The translations under genes were made by a program, and so were the position numbers. Of a stretch of DNA of 64,000 bases, positions 59,518-64,000 are shown one piece after another (position 1 is the stretch's first letter; each line of letters opens with the position of its first letter). Source of the DNA: Phycomyces nitens (taxonomy: Eukaryota; Mucoromycota; Mucoromycetes; Mucorales; Phycomycetaceae); the NCBI GenBank assembly GCA_022702545.1, contig JAHRBC010000007.1, positions 1,364,001-1,428,000 of the forward strand. Direction: 5' to 3'. Below the pieces are notes generated by a model. The model ran no database searches. It was given only the letters and a program-made list of their open reading frames with translations, and was not told the DNA's origin.

Positions 59518-62227
59518 AAGCCCTCATACTATGCCTTTTTTTTCAAAATGTAATTTTATGCAATCCCCTATGACTTTTTATGTAATTCCTTATGACTTTT
59601 TTATGTAATTCCTTATGACTTTTTCTGTAATTATATTTGCAATAACTGTACAAACCCATACCAATAAGGAATACAAGTGGTAGACTCTACCAAACCAAGA
59701 ATGGGTCTTTTTTTTGTCATTCTGGTTTTCTTACTTTTACATGATATACTTGCAAAGATATACTCTTGGCGATAATTTCCAAGGTGTTGTTGATCTATTT
59801 GCATGGCAGGATCTAAATACATAAAAAGTAAATAAAAAGAAGAATAATATAATAGTGGCTCATTACTTTGTCGAGAACTAATTAACTAATTAACTCTTTG
59901 GATCTTTGGTACATATTTGTATATAATGTCGTTAGTAGTGCATGTTGTGCCTATAAAATATCTGTTTTGGCTCTGTAATTTCTAATGACTCGGTATCCTT
60001 TAAATCGATAAAAGTATCTGTATTTAAGCCTATTTTGATATTCCAATATACTCTGTATTAACACAATTCACTCGGAATCCTTATACAACACTGGAATAGC
60101 TAATGCTCTTTAATGTCTATTCAATAAAATATTCCATTTTAATATAATAAAAAATGACCCCTTGAAAATTTTTGTATTTGTTGTTTATCAATCGAGGCTT
60201 TGGTTGATCCTGTTACAAAATATCAAGTCTAATCAATAACCAATATACAACAATAATTATCCATTTAATCATTTTTTTAATATAAACAGGAATTTCTATA
60301 GCATACAAAACAGAAACTAGATATTGGATATTGGATATCTAACCTTGGTAATATCCAATGCTTTGTGGCCGTGGTAAAGTTGGGTAGCTCCATGTACTAC
60401 ACCAAACGTTTTGGTACCTTTTAAGTGATATACAGAATACAATGTGATTCCAAATCAATCAATCAATTATTGATATTAAACTGTTTATACCACCAAGGTA
60501 CCAATATCTAGTAACCCCCCCAACCAAGGGCCCCAATCCCTAATGATTTACAACATCGTATCCCTAAAGTGTCTATTGACTTTTTTTTAAAAAGAATAAA
60601 AAAGAGAGAGAGAGGTTTTTTTTGGAGGCATTTTGTTTGTCCCTCATACACTTTTAGGCCTGTGCTACATGTTCTAGACCATTGGAGTCTAAGCTTGGAT
60701 TCTATGAATATGTATAAGTAACCTTTGCAAAACTCATCATTACAATGATAATGACATTCAAGATAATAATTTAGGAGTTGTGGATCAGACTCTAATGACG
60801 CTGGTTTCCCACTATATGCATGCTTTGCTAAAGAATATTACTAGAGCTTCCTTTTTATTAAAAAGCCCTTTTTTTTTATCATGCTCTCTAGTATTCTCAA
60901 GAAATATTGATAGACTATAGAGATTCTTTATATATAAAGGCATTCCTATTCTTGGTACTGTGTTCATGACATATAGGTACGCGATCCAGCCTGTATAGAT
61001 ACTTTATATGGGTCACCTTTTTTATTCAAGTCCTTTGTCTTGTATGGGTTTTGATATTCATTGTATGCTTGGTGATGTTGATGGTCCCTGTAGGATTTGT
61101 ATTCCTACATGTTCTGGAACATGAGGATTGTTGGTTGAATGCATATTTATGTGCATAATAAAATATTGTTCGGTTGATATATTCCATAATGAACCCCCTT
61201 TGGACCATCAATGTTTCCTAGCCAACTTATTATTGGATCTGCGCCATCAGAATACCATCACAGGTCTTGAACACCTTGATTGCTGGCTGGTGGCCAAAAA
61301 AAGGTTGGTATATATATATAAACATAAGGCACAGAGCCATTGAGATCCCTTGTTTATATGTTTTATTCATGGGAAAAAAATACAAATCTTTGGATTTGAC
61401 TTGTGAATTGTACCACTTTGAATATATACAAAATAAGGTTGTTTCCAGTTTTCTGGCTAAATTGAAACAGAAAAGGATATTTTGGCTGAATAAACAAATA
61501 TATTGATCAAAAAGATATATATATATATATTGTGCCTAACAATGGCAGGGGAACAAATATTTACGGTACATTTTGGGCCTCTTGGACAAAACGGCATCTG
61601 TTTTCTGGGTGTCTCGGGCGTTTGTGGGAAATGGGAAAGCAGACCCGGTTCTCGGGTTGATTTGTTGCGGGAAACCTTGGTGTTTTCTTGATGGCCAGAT
61701 TGAAAGACAAGATTCGGTAGATTATGAAACAAGAGAGGCTGGTTTGGGTTATCAGTCTGGCGAGATAATCTCTCTATTTAAGAATAGGCTCATAAAACAA
61801 AGCCAAATTCCATCCTGGCTTGTGACTCCATCATTGCCTTTGGTTTTGTAGCGGATGGATAATTTTGGGCTGTCTATATATTTTTGACTAGGGAGTTTTT
61901 TTTTATATAGTATTATTATTATTATTATTCTTTGGCAGTAAAAAAGACGCACACAAAAAAAAAGGAGCAAGGCAAGTAGAGGAGAGGGGGGAGGGGGAGG
62001 GGGGGCGAGATGATGTGAATGGATAGTCACACGAGGATCTTATCGTTTGAGTGCATAGACCTCATGAGGATGTCTATATCAGAGATCTTTATTGGTTACA
62101 GCCGTCTTATCTTTTACTGATAAGACCCAAAAATAAAGCGAACATTGTTGATTGATTTTGGACTAGTTTGATATTTCAGCAACCTTGCCAGAGATCCTCC
62201 TCTTCCCATCTCCACCCACAAAAATAC
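59518..62227. other. end of the tandem array and AT-rich spacer
   Basis: Up to about 60151 it continues the array spacer, with tripled TTCCTTATGACTTTTT-like units at about 59565-59632. Beyond that the sequence is unique. Short frames at 61128-61343 and 61573-61851 look somewhat protein-like but have no family match. A (TA)n run occurs at 61517 and a G-rich purine tract at about 61980-62010. The region nearest 62228 presumably holds the CofD-like gene's promoter. Confidence 0.5.
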
Positions 62228-63931
62228 ATGTCATCAAAAAGTACTTCTTTTGTCATCTTTTCAGGTGGCTCTGCCTGCAACCACATTATCCGAGCATTTC
62301 ATGAATCCCCCGGCCAGGACGTATCATATGTATTGGGAGTGTCTGACAACGGTGGTTCCACAGTAGGCAAAAAACAAAACAATGATACATTCCACATACA
62401 CATCCCACTAACCCGCCCTGCCTTTATAGAGTGAACTGCTGAGAGTCCTGGGTGGCCCAAGTATTGGCGACCTCCGTTCCCGACTCCTAAAGATGATGGA
62501 TCTCGTCAGTGACCAGCCATGCGTTGAGCGCACGGCCATCAAAGACCTCTTGACCTACAGACTTCCTTCAAATCTACCTGACCACCTAGTAAAAGACGAA
62601 TGGACCAGCATTGTCGAAGGACGCCACACGCAAGTACAAGACAATAGATTTTATAATAATAGCTCGGCAACTAATCCCAGATATATCTATCTATCTATCT
62701 ATCTAGTCTTTGGGACGATATCCCCATTGAGAAAAAAGAGACCATCCGTGGATTCCTCACCCTATTCAACTTTGAGATCCTAAAACGTGCTCATAAGCAG
62801 TTTAACTTTTCTAATGGAAGCATCGGCAACTTCTTTCTTACAGGAGCCCGTCTCTTTCTCGGCTCCCTGGAAGCAGCGATCTTTCTCTTGTCAGCAATCA
62901 CAGGAATCCAATCAGACAGGGCCAGCATAATTCCCGTCATCAACACCAACCACACTGTCACCATTGCTGCCCTGTTGGCCGATGGAGACACCTTGGTCGG
63001 CCAATGTGAAATCTCCCATCCTTCCAACAGCTCTACTCCGGACCCAAATGGCCGACGAAAGAAGTACCGAACAAACCCAATCGATGCATTTTCCTGTCTT
63101 TCCGAGGAAGAGGAGATGTACAGAATGAATTCGAACCTCGTGTTTTCAAAGCTTGCAGATGAGAAACTGGCATCTCCCATCAAACGCATCTTTTATATGA
63201 ACGACTATGGACAGGAGATTTACCCCATTCCCAACCCCAAGCTCATTTCTCAACTTTCACAAAAGGAGACCCTGGTCTATTCTATTGGATCTCTTTACAC
63301 CTCGGTGTTGCCCTGTCTAGTCCTGCGTCATGTAGGCAATGCTATTGCGCAGTCGTCCTCGTTAAAACAAAAGATCTTGCTTCTCAACGGATCCAATGAC
63401 CGAGAGACAACCGACTATAGTGCTTTGGATTTCATATCAGCAATCACAAAGGGCCTCAATGAAAGCAAGAGAATCGACTGTCGACGCGCATTTTACCAGT
63501 CGTGCGATGAGGAGCCACCTTTGCTCGAGTCTCCTCCCCTGACTACCTCGAGCAGTTACTGTAGTAGTGTGAGCAGCAGTACGAGTAGCAGTACTAGCAG
63601 CAGTACAAACAGCAGTACGAGCAGCAGTAGCACAATCTCTAGCTGTGGTACTGTATTATCCCCCGGCTATTTTCCACGTCAAGGCTCTGGTTCATCTGAG
63701 CCCACCGAGTACCCTCCGTTCCCCAACCACCTCTTTTATCCCAGTCCTCCGTCTGCGTTTATTAGCCATCTAGTCTACCTAGACAATACCACAATAGCCG
63801 TCGATAGAATGGCCATTCAAAAACTAGGGATCCAGCCAATCTGTATTCGTGGAACCTTTTCTGCTACCGGAGAACCAGTCTATGATGAGACCACGGTATC
63901 CAACGCCATCCAACGCATTGTACATAGTTGA
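62228..63931 (+). CDS. CofD/YvcK-like (UPF0052) protein
   Basis: The product is 519 aa from three exons: 62228-62362, 62430-62629 and 62707-63931. The N-terminus has the family's nucleotide-fold start FVIFSGGSACNHIIRAF, then VLGVSDNGGSTSELLRVLGGPSIGDLRSRL across the first splice. RAHKQFNFSNGSIGNFFLTGARLFLG and VINTNHTVTIAALLADG follow, both typical of UPF0052. Bacterial relatives are CofD (2-phospho-L-lactate transferase) and YvcK/GlmR; the fungal branch (yeast YNL011C type) has no settled reaction. A Ser/Thr run of about 30 residues near 390-420, encoded by AGCAGTAC repeats, interrupts the C-terminal part. The protein then resumes with VYLDNTTIAVDRMAI. The second intron (62630-62706) has a GC donor and ends in a TATC microsatellite. 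Confidence 0.88.
62630..62706 (+). other. GC-AG intron with a (TATC)n acceptor tract
   Basis: Donor GCAAGT follows ...CACAC; the acceptor is the last TAG of a (TATC)5-6 run at 62684-62706. Phase 2 closes a Thr codon and continues into LWDDIPIEKKE. No GT alternative keeps the frame. Confidence 0.82.
63570..63645 (+). repeat. AGCAGTAC(N) coding microsatellite in the CofD-like gene
   Basis: Imperfect repeats of AGCAGTACGAGT/AGCAGTACTAGC encode a Ser/Thr stretch of about 30 residues. It lies between conserved blocks and is likely a surface loop. Confidence 0.85.
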
Positions 63932-64000
63932 ACCCCCCATCCATTATTATTTTATATATATATACATATACATATATATATCTTGACAACCCTCCCCAAA

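Larger units (their letters stand above)
48350..60151 (+). repeat. tandem segmental array, ~5.1-5.3-kb units, ~2.3 copies
   Basis: Three homologous genes and their spacers repeat head to tail. Start codons of copies 2 and 3 are 5136 bp apart; stop codons of copies 1, 2 and 3 lie at 49095, 54382 and 59517. Spacer after copy 1 (49096-52545) matches spacer after copy 2 (54383-57681), including the minisatellites and a GTG-initiated frame at 51490 and 56906. Homology after copy 3 ends near 60151, in the middle of the spacer. The left border falls inside copy 1. The repeats differ by point changes and small indels, so the array is not a recent exact duplication. Confidence 0.92.

Noticed and set aside
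61573..61851. Plus-strand frame of about 90 codons
   Set aside because: Slightly GC-richer but no recognised motif, and overlapping frames on both strands are equally open.

Overview
The window is eukaryotic nuclear DNA from a filamentous fungus. The introns are short (mostly 45-90 nt), the intergenic DNA is very AT-rich, and the coding islands are GC-richer. The gene content points to an early-diverging fungus, most likely Mucoromycota (Mucorales-like): an expanded PD-(D/E)XK-like family, LINEs with a zf-RVT tail, a fungal Atg26-type sterol glucosyltransferase and a GT15 mannosyltransferase. The species is not identified. No rRNA or tRNA gene and no CRISPR array was recognised.

Layout. 1-3962 is gene-poor. 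3963-17377 is a compact housekeeping cluster: a forkhead factor, cytochrome c heme lyase and exosome Rrp4 (all +), a sterol 3-beta-glucosyltransferase (-), and the AP-3 delta subunit (+). The last two share a 189-bp divergent promoter. 17464-27830 is a mobile-element region. It holds a degenerate 'VRKS' ORF flanked by a terminal-repeat-like sequence, a 650-bp foldback element, a broken LINE (-), a solo LTR with a 5-bp target duplication, and a Tc1/mariner relic (-). A two-finger C2H2 gene (+) sits among them. 28937-30644 encodes a NUP35/Nup53-type nucleoporin (-) with an unusual N-terminal membrane segment. 30645-36132 is AT-rich with only ghost coding fragments. 36133-43490 holds an F-box/WD40 protein, a 207-aa unknown, a GT15 mannosyltransferase (all +) and a polytopic membrane protein (-).

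48350-60150 is a tandem segmental array with a unit of about 5.1-5.3 kb. Each unit carries a seven-exon gene with a PD-(D/E)XK-like core. Copy 1 is internally deleted, copy 2 has two nonsense codons, and copy 3 is intact (494 aa). The window closes with a CofD/YvcK-like (UPF0052) protein at 62228-63931.

All exon models were built by hand from splice signals and reading-frame closure. Several genes need a GC-AG intron, each time with a GCAAG donor. Functions come from motif recognition, not database searches. The housekeeping genes do not form an obvious pathway, and eukaryotic neighbours need not. The clearest functional grouping is the decaying and intact nuclease-like copies in the tandem array.
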